This document shows, one piece after another, positions 9,218 through 20,156 of a stretch of 64,000 nucleotides of DNA. Location of the stretch: positions 3,188,501 through 3,252,500 of the forward strand of contig NZ_CP100350.1 of the NCBI RefSeq assembly GCF_024204685.1, given 5' to 3'. Made by a program: the position numbers and the translations under genes. The notes under the pieces were generated by a model. The model did not search any database and was not told where the DNA came from. It saw nothing but the letters and a program-made list of their open reading frames with translations. The stretch is from Gilvimarinus sp. DA14 (GTDB lineage: Bacteria > Pseudomonadota > Gammaproteobacteria > Pseudomonadales > Cellvibrionaceae). How positions within the stretch are numbered: position 1 is the stretch's first letter; every line of letters begins with the position of its first letter.

Positions 9218-9576
9218 GATGCGGAGGCGTCGTCGTTCCTTTTGGCCTTCTGCCGTAAGCTGCCTTCCAGCATGGCAACCCGTTGAATCAGGCGTTGTAG
9301 CTGTACTTCTTGATGGGCCTGGTCAATGTCCATCAGTAAAATCTTGATAACCAGCACGGCGATGGCGGCTACCAGAGCGAGTATGGGCGGGTAGCCAATT
9401 CCCACAGTTTTGGCCAGCCAGTCCACCATGGGCGGGGCAAAGCCCAGACCTGCGAATACTAAGGCTACCAGCACCCAGAAAACGCCGTGGCGCACGTGCA
9501 ATTTATCGCGGCGAATCAGAACCAGAATAGTGGTTGCCACTATCAAGCCAAGGGTAGCGCTAATCCATAAAATCAT
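9214..9576 (-). CDS. DUF2304 small membrane protein
   Basis: This 120-residue protein has three hydrophobic segments (about 4-20, 33-50, 62-85) and a charged coiled-coil-like tail with HQEVQLQRLIQRVAMLEGSL. It resembles DUF2304 proteins, which are usually found beside DPM1-like GT2 enzymes. It overlaps both neighbours by 4 nt (ATGA), so the GT2, this protein and the GT-C-like protein form a tight translational unit. It may anchor the soluble GT2 to the membrane; that role is inferred. Confidence 0.78.
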   Translation of the reverse strand: MILWISATLGLIVATTILVLIRRDKLHVRHGVFWVLVALVFAGLGFAPPMVDWLAKTVGIGYPPILALVAAIAVLVIKILLMDIDQAHQEVQLQRLIQRVAMLEGSLRQKAKRNDDASAS

Positions 9577-10289
9577 GTCTTACTCTCCATTCGTGCGCTC
9601 AATCGGCGTTTGGATAGGCCCAACACCAGGGTCTGCAGCATGTAGCGGCTGACAACAAGCCAGGAGTGAAAAACCCGCGATGACCCTTCGCAGCGATCGC
9701 CCATTTGCACCGGTACATCCAGCAGCTTGAGTCCGGCGGCCTGCAAACGCAGCAACACTCCTACATCTTGGTAATCCAATAAAGTGGCGCGCGCATCGGC
9801 TAACACTTCCATGGCGCGGCGGTTGTACACTCTGAAACCCGAGGTGATGTCCTCCATGCGCAGGCCAGAGGTGGTTTTCATCATCATCCAGGCGAGCAGG
9901 CGCAGGCGCGAAACCCGGCCCGGGCAGGTGCCTATGGCGACGTCGGCGCTACCTTTGATAACAGACTCTAACAGGGTAGGGAGTGCGTCCGGCTCATGCT
10001 GGCCGTCGGCATCTAGGGTGACTACTATGTCGAAGCCTTGTTGCAAAAGGTAGCGAATTCCCGTTTGCGTTGCGCCCCAGGCGCCCAGCCGGGTGGCCAA
10101 CGGCAATACCAAGGCGCCCGCTTGGGAGGCGACATCGCCGGTATCATCGCTGCTGTAGTCGTCGACAACCACTATCGGGTAGTCGCACTGAGCCCGCAGG
10201 GTGGAAATCACCTTGCCGATTGAGGCTGCTTCATTTAGCGCGGGAATGATGACGCCAACTCTGGGCGAAACACTGGCTCGTGTTGTCAC
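9573..10289 (-). CDS. Polyprenyl-phosphate glycosyltransferase, GT2 (DPM1-like)
   Basis: This 238-residue enzyme should move a sugar from a nucleotide donor to polyprenyl phosphate at the inner face of the membrane. It opens with VGVIIPALNEAASIGKVI, then IVVVDDYSSDDT (nucleotide binding) and VVTLDADGQHEPDALP, the catalytic DAD-GQHxP motif. The GFRVYNRRAMEVL segment matches the DPM1/DPMS-like subfamily. It has no C-terminal membrane helices, so it probably relies on the coupled DUF2304 protein for anchoring. The start is GTG at 10289. Confidence 0.87.
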   Translation of the reverse strand: MTTRASVSPRVGVIIPALNEAASIGKVISTLRAQCDYPIVVVDDYSSDDTGDVASQAGALVLPLATRLGAWGATQTGIRYLLQQGFDIVVTLDADGQHEPDALPTLLESVIKGSADVAIGTCPGRVSRLRLLAWMMMKTTSGLRMEDITSGFRVYNRRAMEVLADARATLLDYQDVGVLLRLQAAGLKLLDVPVQMGDRCEGSSRVFHSWLVVSRYMLQTLVLGLSKRRLSARMESKT

Positions 10290-10394
10290 AAAATATCCTA
10301 TTTTTCAGAGCGCGTTTTGAAAACGGGGCAGTATAGGCGAGGCGACAAGGATATTCTATGGTAATACTGTAATATTCTTGCGAGGAGTGAGCCG

Positions 10395-11546
10395 TTACAC
10401 CAATTCGCGGTAGATTTTTGCCATCGCTGCGGCCGAAACGTCAATGGTAAAGTCGTCTTTGAAACGAGCCAAACCAGCCTCACCCATAGTTTTGCACAGA
10501 AGCGGGTCGCCCGTCAGCTGATTTAACGCCTCTGCTAGTGCACTTTCATCGCTAGGCGGTACCACTAAGCCGGTTTTATTGTGCTGCACAATCCACGACA
10601 TGCCTGTGCCGGGCACTGAAGTGACTACGCAAGCTTTGCCCTGGGCCATTGCCTCCAGTAGCACTATGCCGAATGCTTCTGTGCGCTCAATAGACGGCAA
10701 ACACAGGCAGTCACTGGCTCGCAGTCGCTGATCGAGTTCGTCGTCCGAAAGGTTGCCGAGTAAATTTACTCGCTTTTCCAAGTGCAGTTGCTCGATAAGC
10801 GCTTCGAGCTCTTGGCGTCGCTCGCCCTCACCGACTATTTCTAGCTCTACGTCGGGGCACTGGGTTAGCGCTCGAAGCAGTACATCAAAACCTTTGTAAT
10901 AGGTAAGCCTGCCCACGGCAATGACGCCTAGTTTAGGTTTTGACCTCGCGGCGGCGGGTAAGGCGCCCAACTGCGGTTCGGGAATGCCGAGTGGTACTAC
11001 CCGGCAGCTTGTGCGGTAGGCGGCAAGTGCCGGGCTGCTTTGCATATAAGGCGGCGAGCTCGCCACAATGACCGAAGCGCGGCGCAGTACCCATTGCTCA
11101 AACGGTCGGTACAGGCGGTAAAACCAGCGCACCCCACGGTTAAGCGCCTTCACTGGAACATCCGCATGCCAATGCACCACCCAGGGAATTTTGCGGGCTC
11201 GGGGTAAGAGCAGTGCCCAAAATGCCGAGACATTGGGCATATGCAGGTGCAACACAGACGGGGCTTCGTTTTTTATCAGGCGGTTGAGGTGCCAGGGAAA
11301 GCTGGGGCTGATGGGGGTAAAAAGCAGGTTGGCCCACACCGGTACGCGAAAGACTTTGGTGGCGCTTCGCGCGGGCTCATCTTGGTTGCCCTGAGGGGAG
11401 GCATGCACCAGAGCAATAGAATGAATGTCTTGTTGCTCAAGTGCGGTGGTTAAATCGCGCAGATAGGTTTCCATACCGCCACGGTGTGGTGGATGGAATT
11501 TGCCAATATGTAAAACAGTAGTGGCTGGTATTGATTCTGAGCTCAA
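10395..11546 (-). CDS. Glycosyltransferase family 4
   Basis: This 383-residue GT-B enzyme starts TTVLHIGKFHPPHRGGMETYLRDLT, with the acceptor-side GGxE loop. It continues with VLHLHMPN, WVVHWHADVP, IAVGRLTYYKGFDVLLRAL at the start of the donor domain, and PSIERTEAFGIVLLEAMA with the EX7E motif. The pattern is that of mannosyl- or galactosyltransferases in exopolysaccharide and O-antigen clusters. It sits between the PqqD/GT-A-like gene (58 nt upstream) and the DPM1-like gene (about 105 nt downstream), all on the minus strand. Confidence 0.88.
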   Translation of the reverse strand: MSSESIPATTVLHIGKFHPPHRGGMETYLRDLTTALEQQDIHSIALVHASPQGNQDEPARSATKVFRVPVWANLLFTPISPSFPWHLNRLIKNEAPSVLHLHMPNVSAFWALLLPRARKIPWVVHWHADVPVKALNRGVRWFYRLYRPFEQWVLRRASVIVASSPPYMQSSPALAAYRTSCRVVPLGIPEPQLGALPAAARSKPKLGVIAVGRLTYYKGFDVLLRALTQCPDVELEIVGEGERRQELEALIEQLHLEKRVNLLGNLSDDELDQRLRASDCLCLPSIERTEAFGIVLLEAMAQGKACVVTSVPGTGMSWIVQHNKTGLVVPPSDESALAEALNQLTGDPLLCKTMGEAGLARFKDDFTIDVSAAAMAKIYRELV

Positions 11547-11604
11547 TGGCTAGCGTCCGTAAAAGTTTGGGCAAGTCTGCTTTTGGGGGCTGGTGTTAAC
11601 TCAC

Positions 11605-13452
11605 CTATTTGCGCAACCGCAGAAAGCTCAGCAGCTGATTGCGGTTGTTAGCGTCGGGGGCCTTGAGTGCCATTTCCAGGGTGTTCGCTTCGCCGATTTG
11701 ACGGCAATGTTCCCACGCCAGGCGCCAGCTATTGAGGGCTTGGCTGTAGTGGCCGGCGCGGTCTCGTACTTGATTAAGAACCTGCTGTTGATTCTGTTGG
11801 TCACTGGCCAGGCCCTGGCGGCAGTTTGCCAGCAGTTGTTGCATGTCTGCGGCTAAATAGGGCGGCGGCTGCAGTGTCCGCAAGTTGTTCATCACCTCGC
11901 TCGACATATTGGCGCGGTTACTGGTCAGATGGCATTGGTAGTCAGTCGCCAGGGTTTCGTTCGGTGCCTCCGCCAGAGCTTGCAAAGATTGCCCCAGCCA
12001 CTGTAGCCGGGTGTTGGTCGTGGCGCTGGGTATGGTGTCGCGCAGCTTGTGTAGATATTCGGCCAGCACCTGACAGGCTGAGACGCTTCTAGGGGTTAAT
12101 AAGTCTTCCTGGTCAAACTTTCGTTTCTGCTCTGGTTCGTGTTTCAGCATCCACGGAAGCTGGGCAAACAAGCTTTCTGGGTATACGCAACAAACCAGGT
12201 CGGCAAAAAGCAGGTCTTCACCGCGGCCATTGGGAAAGGTGGGGGGCATTAGTTGGCGGTTATCGACCCCCACTAGTGGGCTTAGCAGGGTGTGGTGTGG
12301 TAATACCTTTTGCCCTTCAGATTGGCGCGCCATAAGGCGTTGAGATGTTAGGCGGCGATAGGATTCTTCGCTTTCTAGCCAGGGGGCCAGCTGCTCTGTT
12401 GGTAGTGTGTAGAGCCAGCTGGCACTGCCGGTGCCGGGGTCGCCCAAAATGCCGTTGACACTTATTTTTACCTGCGCGTTGGGTTTCAGCCAGTGCAGGT
12501 CGGCGCTCGTAATAGATTGCCAAAAGCTCTCTCGCTGAGGCGTTTGTTCTGCCAATGTGGATAGCGATTGACCCAGCCAGCGGCTGTGGGCCGCCAGCGG
12601 GTCGAGATCCAATGTTGACCAGGCGCTTTCCATGGACTCGTCGCTAGGGTACATAGTCCATTTCGCATTTTCGTCCGAGGCGACTTTTATTGCTGCGGTG
12701 TCTTCGGGGGCGCCAATGGGGGTGAGCTGGGCGTCGTCATCTATGAGTGCGGTGGTTGTCCCAGCGCTCAGCAACAGGGCCGTATTAAACGTTGCTCCGG
12801 CACTCATTTCGGGATCATTTGGATCGCCGTTTAGCCACCACTGCAAGTGGTCAGCATTTGCGCCCGAGGCAGTTGCTAAGGTGTCCGCCATGCGCTCCCT
12901 ATCTGCACGTGTTATGTGAATCAGGTTCGCCGATAATTTATCGCGATAGGAGTCCAGCAGGTTTCGGCTGTGCTCCAGGTCCGACTCTTCGCGGGCGTCA
13001 TCGATAACCACAAGGGTGTTTATCGAGGCGCCACTGCGGCCGTTTTGCACACTCTTTAATAGTCGTTCTAATGCCTGCGGGCAGCGAAAGGTTCGCACAT
13101 AAAGGGTCTTGATGCTTTCGTGTTCGGTGCTGGCTGTGGCCGAGTTTGCGTAGTTTTGTGCAAGTTGTTCAGCGCTTACCAACAGCCCCTGCTTGACCAT
13201 GTGTTCTAAGCCCTGGTGGATCTGCTGGGCGTGAGGTTGCAAGGCCGGCATTTCTTTAATCGCAATAGCTGTATGCTCATCGAGACTGCGCCATTGGTTG
13301 CATAACAGCAGTACGTTCGCCAGAGTCTCGTGTAAAGGCTGTGCCTGCTCGCCGTTTTGAGGCAGCACCAGGCGCTCGGCTTCATGGAGCGGCCAGCTGA
13401 CAAAAGGGGGAGCAATATATAGGTGCCCAGCACCGGCGAGAGGTTCTTGCAT
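11605..13452 (-). CDS. PqqD-like/GT-A-like protein of unknown function
   Basis: I do not recognise a named family for the whole protein. Residue numbers here count from a TTG 90 nt upstream of the preferred ATG (13452, which has an AAGGA about 11 nt upstream). Residues 45-125 (FVSWPLHEAERL, LHETLANVLLLCNQWRSLDE, LEHMVKQGLLV) resemble a PqqD-type winged helix. Residues 145-290 look like a GT-A nucleotide-sugar domain: TLYVRTFRCPQALERLLKSV, NTLVVIDDA and TALIDDDAQLTP, with DDD at 268-270 as a possible metal site. Further on, PNGRGEDLLFADLVCCVYPES resembles the second conserved block of GT-A enzymes. It is the first gene of the minus-strand cluster, so a glycan role is likely but inferred. Confidence 0.6.
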   Translation of the reverse strand: MQEPLAGAGHLYIAPPFVSWPLHEAERLVLPQNGEQAQPLHETLANVLLLCNQWRSLDEHTAIAIKEMPALQPHAQQIHQGLEHMVKQGLLVSAEQLAQNYANSATASTEHESIKTLYVRTFRCPQALERLLKSVQNGRSGASINTLVVIDDAREESDLEHSRNLLDSYRDKLSANLIHITRADRERMADTLATASGANADHLQWWLNGDPNDPEMSAGATFNTALLLSAGTTTALIDDDAQLTPIGAPEDTAAIKVASDENAKWTMYPSDESMESAWSTLDLDPLAAHSRWLGQSLSTLAEQTPQRESFWQSITSADLHWLKPNAQVKISVNGILGDPGTGSASWLYTLPTEQLAPWLESEESYRRLTSQRLMARQSEGQKVLPHHTLLSPLVGVDNRQLMPPTFPNGRGEDLLFADLVCCVYPESLFAQLPWMLKHEPEQKRKFDQEDLLTPRSVSACQVLAEYLHKLRDTIPSATTNTRLQWLGQSLQALAEAPNETLATDYQCHLTSNRANMSSEVMNNLRTLQPPPYLAADMQQLLANCRQGLASDQQNQQQVLNQVRDRAGHYSQALNSWRLAWEHCRQIGEANTLEMALKAPDANNRNQLLSFLRLRK

Positions 13453-13689
13453 AGCCGTAAATATCCTTAGCGATGGTTCTGAAAGCGTGGCCGCAGTCCA
13501 ATTGGGGCTGGCTATGCTAGCGCGACAACCGTTGATCAGCAAGTCGAACGCCAGCGGTCGCCGCTGGGTTTGTGGCGCAAGTTCGAGCGGTAAAAATGCC
13601 GACCAGGTGGTGCGTGCGCTTTATCATCGGCGTGTGGCACGGCTGGTAGGAGGTTACGCGGGGTTCGTTCGCCTGGGCCGTTTGCAGGC

Positions 13690-14895
<1,206 letters not shown>

Positions 14896-15003
14896 CGGAG
14901 TCCTCGCTTACTTGCGCGGTGGGTGATGGAACGGCTCGCCAACTAGATTAGGAAAGATTATTCAGGGTGACCAATAAATGCCTTTAATAGTGCTTATTTG
15001 AGT

Positions 15004-15056
15004 AATTTATAAGAGCCGCAGTGCAGCCCCTATAAATAGTGCGGCTCTTATAAATT
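15004..15056. terminator. 17-bp perfect inverted repeat downstream of uvrA
   Basis: Arms 15004-15020 (AATTTATAAGAGCCGCA) and 15040-15056 are perfect complements around a 19-nt loop. The AT-rich base beside a GC-rich core fits a factor-independent terminator for uvrA and probably insulates cfa. The arms are longer than a terminator needs. Confidence 0.7.
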
Positions 15057-15065
15057 CTGCAGAGG

Positions 15066-17897
15066 TTATTGCTTTGCCTTTAGCAGGGGTTTTAAAAAAT
15101 GCCCGGTGTAGGAGGCTTTGTTTTGCGCTACGTCTTCTGGCGTGCCGGTGGCAATTATCTGCCCGCCGCCGCTGCCGCCCTCGGGGCCCAGGTCGATCAG
15201 GTAGTCGGCCGTTTTAATGACATCCAGGTTGTGTTCAATCACCACGATGGTGTTGCCGTGATCGCGCAGTCGATGCAGTACGTCCAGCAGCAGCTGAATA
15301 TCGCCAAAATGCAAACCGGTGGTGGGTTCGTCGAGAATATAAAGTGTCTTGCCTGTGTCGCGCTTTGACAGCTCTTTGGCCAGCTTAACGCGCTGCGCCT
15401 CACCGCCAGATAACGTGGTTGCCGCCTGGCCCAGGCGAATGTAAGAAAGGCCCACATCCATCAGGGTTTGCAGTTTGTTGGCTACCGATGGAATGGCATC
15501 GAAAAATTCGCGGCCTTCTTCTACGGTCAGCTCCAACACTTCGTGAATGTTTTTGCCTTTGTATTTTATTTCCAGGGTTTCGCGATTGTAGCGCTTGCCC
15601 TTGCAGATATCGCAGGGCACGTACACGTCGGCGAGAAAATGCATTTCAACTTTGGTAACACCGTCGCCCTGGCAGGCCTCGCAGCGCCCGCCTTTGACAT
15701 TAAAACTAAAACGCCCGGCTTTGTAGCCGCGCGAGCGCGCTTCGGGGGTGCCTGCAAAAAGCTCGCGTACCGGAGTAAAAATACCCGTGTAGGTGGCGGG
15801 GTTAGAGCGGGGTGTGCGGCCAATGGGGCTCTGGTCGATATCCACGCACTTATCCAGTTGGTCCATGCCGGTAATACTTTTAAAGGGCGCTGGTTTTAGG
15901 GTGCTGGCGCCATTCAGTTCGGTGGCGGCAATGGGGTAAAGGGTGGAATTAATCAGGGTGGATTTACCCGAGCCAGAAACGCCGGTCACACAGGTCATTA
16001 GGCCCAGTGGCAGCTCCAGGGTGACGTTTTGCAGGTTGTTGCCGGTGGCGCCAGTGAGGGTGAGTATTTTATCCGCGTTAACGGGCGTGCGTTTAGCGGG
16101 TACGGCAATTTGCTTGCGCCCCGACAAATACTGCCCGGTAAGGGAGTCGGCGTTGGCCATAATGTCGTCTACCGTGCCCTCGGCAATGACCTGGCCGCCG
16201 TGCACTCCCGCGCCCGGGCCTATGTCAATGACATGGTCGGCGAGGCGAATGGCGTCTTCATCGTGCTCTACCACAATCACGGTGTTGCCCAGGTTGCGCA
16301 GGTGGGTGAGGGTGCTCAGCAGTCGTTCGTTGTCGCGCTGGTGCAGGCCGATGGACGGTTCATCCAGAATGTACATAACGCCCACCAGCCCCGCGCCTAT
16401 CTGGCTGGCTAGGCGAATGCGCTGCGCCTCGCCGCCAGACAGGGTGTCGGCGCTGCGGTTCAGGGTCAGGTAGTTAAGGCCCACGTCCACCAAAAAGCGA
16501 AAGCGGTCGCGCAGCTCTTTTAATATTTTGTCGGCAATGCCGGCGCGGGCGCCTTCGAATTCCAGCGCCTCAAAGTAGCTGTGTGCTTCGCCCACGGGCA
16601 GCTCAACCATTTGCGGCAGTGTTTTTTCATCCACAAATACGTGGCGTGCCTCTTGGCGCAGGCGGGTTCCTTTGCACGAGGGGCAGGGCTGGGTGGACAG
16701 AAACTTGGCCAGATCTTCGCGCACGCTGGCTGATTCGGTATCGCGGTAGCGGCGCTCCAGGTTGGGAATGACACCTTCAAAGGTGTGGTTGCGCTTGATG
16801 ACATCGCCGCGCTCGTTGACGTAATTAAACTGAATAGAGTCTTTGCCCGAGCCATTTAAAATGGCGCTCTGTTGTTGGGGGGTAAGTGCCTCCCAGGGGG
16901 TGTCCACATCAAAGCCGTAGTGCTCAGCCAGCGAGGTGAGCATATGAAAATAGTAGATATTGCGTTTGTCCCAGCCGCGAATCGCCCCCTGCGACAGCGA
17001 CGCTTCGGGGTAGAGCACAACTTTGCTCTGATCGAAAAACTGTTTTACGCCCAGGCCGTCGCAGGTGGGGCAGGCGCCTGCGGGGTTGTTGAAAGAAAAC
17101 AGGCGCGGTTCCAGTTCGCTTAGACTGTAGTCACACACCGGGCAGGCGTGCTTGGCGGAGAACAGTCGATCCTCCTGCTCACCATCCATAAAGCTGATGC
17201 CGGCCAAGCCTTCGCTGAGGTTTAGGGCGGTTTCGAAAGATTCCGCGAGGCGAATTTGCAGGTCATCGCGCACTTTAAAGCGGTCCACCACCACATCGAT
17301 GCTGTGTTTCTTCTTTTTATCCAGCTTGGGGGCATCGTCTAAATCTACCAGCAGGCCGTCAATGCGGGCGCGAATAAAGCCTTCGCGTTTCAGGCTCTCT
17401 AAGGTATGTAAGTGCTCACCTTTGCGGTCGCGCACCACAGGTGCCAGCAGCATTAGCTTAGTGCCCTCGGGCAGCGCCAATACGGTATCGACCATTTCAC
17501 TCACGGTTTGCGCCGCCAGCGGAATGTCGTGCTCGGGGCAGCGCGGTTCGCCCACCCGGGCAAACAGTAGGCGCAGATAGTCGTAAATTTCGGTAATGGT
17601 GCCCACGGTGGAGCGCGGGTTGTGCGAGGTGGACTTTTGTTCGATGGAGATGGCGGGGCTCAGACCCTCTACATGGTCGACATCCGGCTTTTCCATCATC
17701 GACAGAAACTGGCGCGCGTAGGTAGAAAGCGACTCGACGTAACGGCGCTGGCCCTCGGCATAGAGGGTGTCGAACGCCAGCGAGGATTTGCCCGAGCCGG
17801 ACAGGCCGGTAATCACTACCAGCTTGTCCCGGGGAATATCCAGGTCAATGTTCTTCAGGTTGTGCGTGCGCGCGCCGCGAACGTAGATGGTATCCAA
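15066..17897 (-). CDS. uvrA: Excinuclease ABC subunit A
   Basis: UvrA is the damage-recognition ATPase of nucleotide excision repair; it loads UvrB onto distorted DNA. The 943 residues show two ABC modules: Walker [22 protein letters not shown] near the N-terminus and [19 protein letters not shown] near residue 640. There are two signature motifs ([16 protein letters not shown] and [16 protein letters not shown]) and two Walker B regions ([10 protein letters not shown] and [10 protein letters not shown]). Zinc-finger cysteines appear as CPVCDY...CPTCDG and CEACQGDG...CDICKGKR. The start is TTG at 17897 with GGTGAG just upstream. It is divergent from yajR; uvrA-MFS-ssb is a familiar gammaproteobacterial arrangement. 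Confidence 0.98.
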   Translation of the reverse strand: MDTIYVRGARTHNLKNIDLDIPRDKLVVITGLSGSGKSSLAFDTLYAEGQRRYVESLSTYARQFLSMMEKPDVDHVEGLSPAISIEQKSTSHNPRSTVGTITEIYDYLRLLFARVGEPRCPEHDIPLAAQTVSEMVDTVLALPEGTKLMLLAPVVRDRKGEHLHTLESLKREGFIRARIDGLLVDLDDAPKLDKKKKHSIDVVVDRFKVRDDLQIRLAESFETALNLSEGLAGISFMDGEQEDRLFSAKHACPVCDYSLSELEPRLFSFNNPAGACPTCDGLGVKQFFDQSKVVLYPEASLSQGAIRGWDKRNIYYFHMLTSLAEHYGFDVDTPWEALTPQQQSAILNGSGKDSIQFNYVNERGDVIKRNHTFEGVIPNLERRYRDTESASVREDLAKFLSTQPCPSCKGTRLRQEARHVFVDEKTLPQMVELPVGEAHSYFEALEFEGARAGIADKILKELRDRFRFLVDVGLNYLTLNRSADTLSGGEAQRIRLASQIGAGLVGVMYILDEPSIGLHQRDNERLLSTLTHLRNLGNTVIVVEHDEDAIRLADHVIDIGPGAGVHGGQVIAEGTVDDIMANADSLTGQYLSGRKQIAVPAKRTPVNADKILTLTGATGNNLQNVTLELPLGLMTCVTGVSGSGKSTLINSTLYPIAATELNGASTLKPAPFKSITGMDQLDKCVDIDQSPIGRTPRSNPATYTGIFTPVRELFAGTPEARSRGYKAGRFSFNVKGGRCEACQGDGVTKVEMHFLADVYVPCDICKGKRYNRETLEIKYKGKNIHEVLELTVEEGREFFDAIPSVANKLQTLMDVGLSYIRLGQAATTLSGGEAQRVKLAKELSKRDTGKTLYILDEPTTGLHFGDIQLLLDVLHRLRDHGNTIVVIEHNLDVIKTADYLIDLGPEGGSGGGQIIATGTPEDVAQNKASYTGHFLKPLLKAKQ

Positions 17898-18021
17898 AAG
17901 CTCACCTGTGATTCGTTCAAAAACCGCCCATTATACGGTAATTACAAGACAGGGGCGGCTCCGATACGGGGGAATCTCTGGTAGAATTCCGCTCTTTTCG
18001 ACCACTGGTTTAGGTTTATTC

Positions 18022-19383
18022 GTGACGCCCCGTCCCGCCCAATTTGAACGCCGCGCCGTGATGGCTCTGTCTTCGCTCTATGCGTTTCGCATGTTGGGGC
18101 TGTTTATGGTGCTGCCGGTGTTGAGTGTTTATGGCGCCAGCTACACAGGGGCCAGTGCGGCGCTGTTGGGTTTGGCGCTGGGCGCTTACGGCGCTTCGCA
18201 GGCATTATTGCAAATTCCCTTTGGCGTGCTGTCCGACAAAATTGGTCGCAAGCCGGTCATTATTGCGGGCTTGCTGATTTTTATTGCCGGCTCGGTAATC
18301 GCCGCCATCGCCGACTCCATCTGGGGGCTGATTCTCGGGCGGCTACTGCAGGGTGGCGGCGCTATAGCCAGCACGGTGATGGCACTGGTGACTGACTTAA
18401 CCTCGGACGAAAACCGCACCAAGGCGATGGCCAGTATCGGCGCATCCATCGGCGTGTCATTCGCCCTGGCTTTAGTGTTAGGCCCGGCGCTAGCGGGCTG
18501 GGGCGGCCTGAGCCTGATTTTTTGGGTGACCGCGGCGCTGGGAGCACTGGGTATCGCCATTACCTTGTTTGTAGTACCAAAAGTGGCGCTGAGCCGCACC
18601 CGGCGGCGCGAATCCGGCGCGGTGCCGCAGCTGCTGTGGCAAACCCTGCGCAACCGCGAGCTACTGCGCCTGGACGCCGGTATTTTTGCCTTGCACTTTG
18701 TGCTGATGGCTACGTTTGTGGTGGTACCTCTGATGCTTAGCGGGCCTCTGGGGGTGGCGCGGGCGCATCAGTGGCTGGTGTATTTGCCGGTGTTGGCGGG
18801 CTCTTTTGTGGCCATGCTGCCGTTTATTATCGTGGCGGAAAAGCGGCGCAAAATGAAACCGGTGTTTTTACTGGCGGTGGCGCTGCTGGCGCTGTCGCTG
18901 CTGTGGCTGGCGATTGTGCCTCAGGGACTCGTGTGGTGGTTGATTGGTTTGTTCGCCTTTTTTATGGCCTTTAACCTTCTCGAGGCCACCTTGCCGTCGC
19001 TGGTGAGCAAGCTTGCGCCGGCAGGCTCGAAGGGCACAGCCACCGGCATTTATTCCACCGCGCAGTTTCTGGGCGCTTTTTGCGGCGGCGCTGCGGGCGG
19101 CATTTTTTACCAGTTAGGTGGTGTGACACTGGTGCTGGGAGTGTGCACGCTGGTGGTTGGGCTATGGTGGTGCCTGGCCCGGGGAATGGCGCCGCCACGT
19201 TACTTGGCGAGTTTGTTGTTGCCACTTAATGGTCGCGACCCGGCGGCGATAGAGCCGCTGCTGGCCGCGCAAGAAGGCGTGGCCGAGGTGCTGATCGTAC
19301 CCGGTGAAGATATGGTTTATTTAAAGGTCGATTCGCGCCGGGTTGATCGGGCGGCAATCGCAAAGCTATTGGAATCTGAATAA
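18022..19383 (+). CDS. yajR: MFS transporter, YajR family
   Basis: This inner-membrane major-facilitator protein has 12 predicted helices and a C-terminal soluble domain of about 65 residues (GVAEVLIVPGEDMVYLKVDS), the ferredoxin-like YAM domain found in YajR. Motif A is FGVLSDKIGRKPVIIAG. SLYAFRMLGLFMVLPVLSVYG and GRLLQGGGAIASTVMALVTDLT match the YajR subfamily closely. I chose the GTG at 18022 (VTPRPAQFERR) because it gives the usual N-terminal length; the frame is open further upstream into the uvrA start region. The transported substrate is unknown. Confidence 0.87.
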   Translation: MTPRPAQFERRAVMALSSLYAFRMLGLFMVLPVLSVYGASYTGASAALLGLALGAYGASQALLQIPFGVLSDKIGRKPVIIAGLLIFIAGSVIAAIADSIWGLILGRLLQGGGAIASTVMALVTDLTSDENRTKAMASIGASIGVSFALALVLGPALAGWGGLSLIFWVTAALGALGIAITLFVVPKVALSRTRRRESGAVPQLLWQTLRNRELLRLDAGIFALHFVLMATFVVVPLMLSGPLGVARAHQWLVYLPVLAGSFVAMLPFIIVAEKRRKMKPVFLLAVALLALSLLWLAIVPQGLVWWLIGLFAFFMAFNLLEATLPSLVSKLAPAGSKGTATGIYSTAQFLGAFCGGAAGGIFYQLGGVTLVLGVCTLVVGLWWCLARGMAPPRYLASLLLPLNGRDPAAIEPLLAAQEGVAEVLIVPGEDMVYLKVDSRRVDRAAIAKLLESE

Positions 19384-19444
19384 TTCGGCCACTGTGTTAA
19401 AGTGGCCCGCTAACGAATGAAGACGCAATTCTCAGGAGAAGATT

Positions 19445-20035
19445 ATGGCATCGCGTGGCGTTAACAAAGTCATCTTGGTGGGTAATCTGGGGCAAGACCC
19501 GGATACCAAATACATGCCCTCAGGCGGCGCCGTAACGAATATCAGTGTGGCGACGTCAGATCAGTGGAAAGACAAAAACACTGGCCAGCCACAAGAGCGC
19601 ACCGAGTGGCATCGCGTGGTCTTTTTTAATCGCCTGGCGGAAATTGCCGGTGAATATCTGCGCAAGGGCTCCAAGGTGTACATTGAAGGTTCACTGCGTA
19701 CCCGCAAGTGGCAGGGCCAGGACGGACAGGACCGCTACACCACTGAAATTGTCGCCAGCGAAATGCAAATGCTGGACTCTCGCGGCGGCGAAGGCGGCGG
19801 CAACTTCGGCCAGGGTAATTACGGCGGCGGCCAGGATAACTATGGTGGTGGCCAAAATTACGGCGGTGGCCAGCAAAACTACGGCGCACCGGCGGCAGCC
19901 GCTGGTGCGGCAGCGGGCGGTTTTAACCAGCCCCAGGGGCAGCCTAATCAGCAGCAGGCGCCCCAGCAACCACCCGCACAGCCTCAACCACCGGCCGGTG
20001 GGTTTGACAGCTTTGATGACGATATTCCGTTCTGA
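19445..20035 (+). CDS. ssb: Single-stranded DNA-binding protein
   Basis: SSB coats single-stranded DNA in replication, repair and recombination. The N-terminal OB fold (residues 1-112) reads [21 protein letters not shown], followed by [20 protein letters not shown] and [15 protein letters not shown] Gly/Asn/Tyr-rich repeat stretch (about 120-150), an Ala/Gln/Pro linker and the acidic tip FDDDIPF, the docking site for partner proteins, follow. AGGAGA precedes the ATG. At 196 residues it is slightly longer than E. coli SSB because of the GGQ-rich linker. Confidence 0.98.
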   Translation: MASRGVNKVILVGNLGQDPDTKYMPSGGAVTNISVATSDQWKDKNTGQPQERTEWHRVVFFNRLAEIAGEYLRKGSKVYIEGSLRTRKWQGQDGQDRYTTEIVASEMQMLDSRGGEGGGNFGQGNYGGGQDNYGGGQNYGGGQQNYGAPAAAAGAAAGGFNQPQGQPNQQQAPQQPPAQPQPPAGGFDSFDDDIPF

Positions 20036-20055
20036 TTTCGTCACGGTGAAGTGGT

Positions 20056-20085
20056 AAAAAGGCTGCGCAGGGCGCGGCCTTTTTT
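20056..20085 (+). terminator. Rho-independent terminator after ssb
   Basis: AAAAAGGCTGCGC (20056-20068) pairs with GCGCGGCCTTTTTT (20072-20085) across a 3-nt loop, with a T-run on the plus strand. This is a textbook terminator 20 nt after the ssb stop. Confidence 0.88.
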
Positions 20086-20156
20086 GTGCGTAAAAGAAAA
20101 ATAGCGCGCCAATTACGTTATCATTGCCGAAGAGTGAACAGCACAGCGGATGAGCT

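Noticed and set aside
17898-18021. LexA box in the uvrA promoter
   Set aside because: CTGT is present near 17907 but no correctly spaced ACAG follows.
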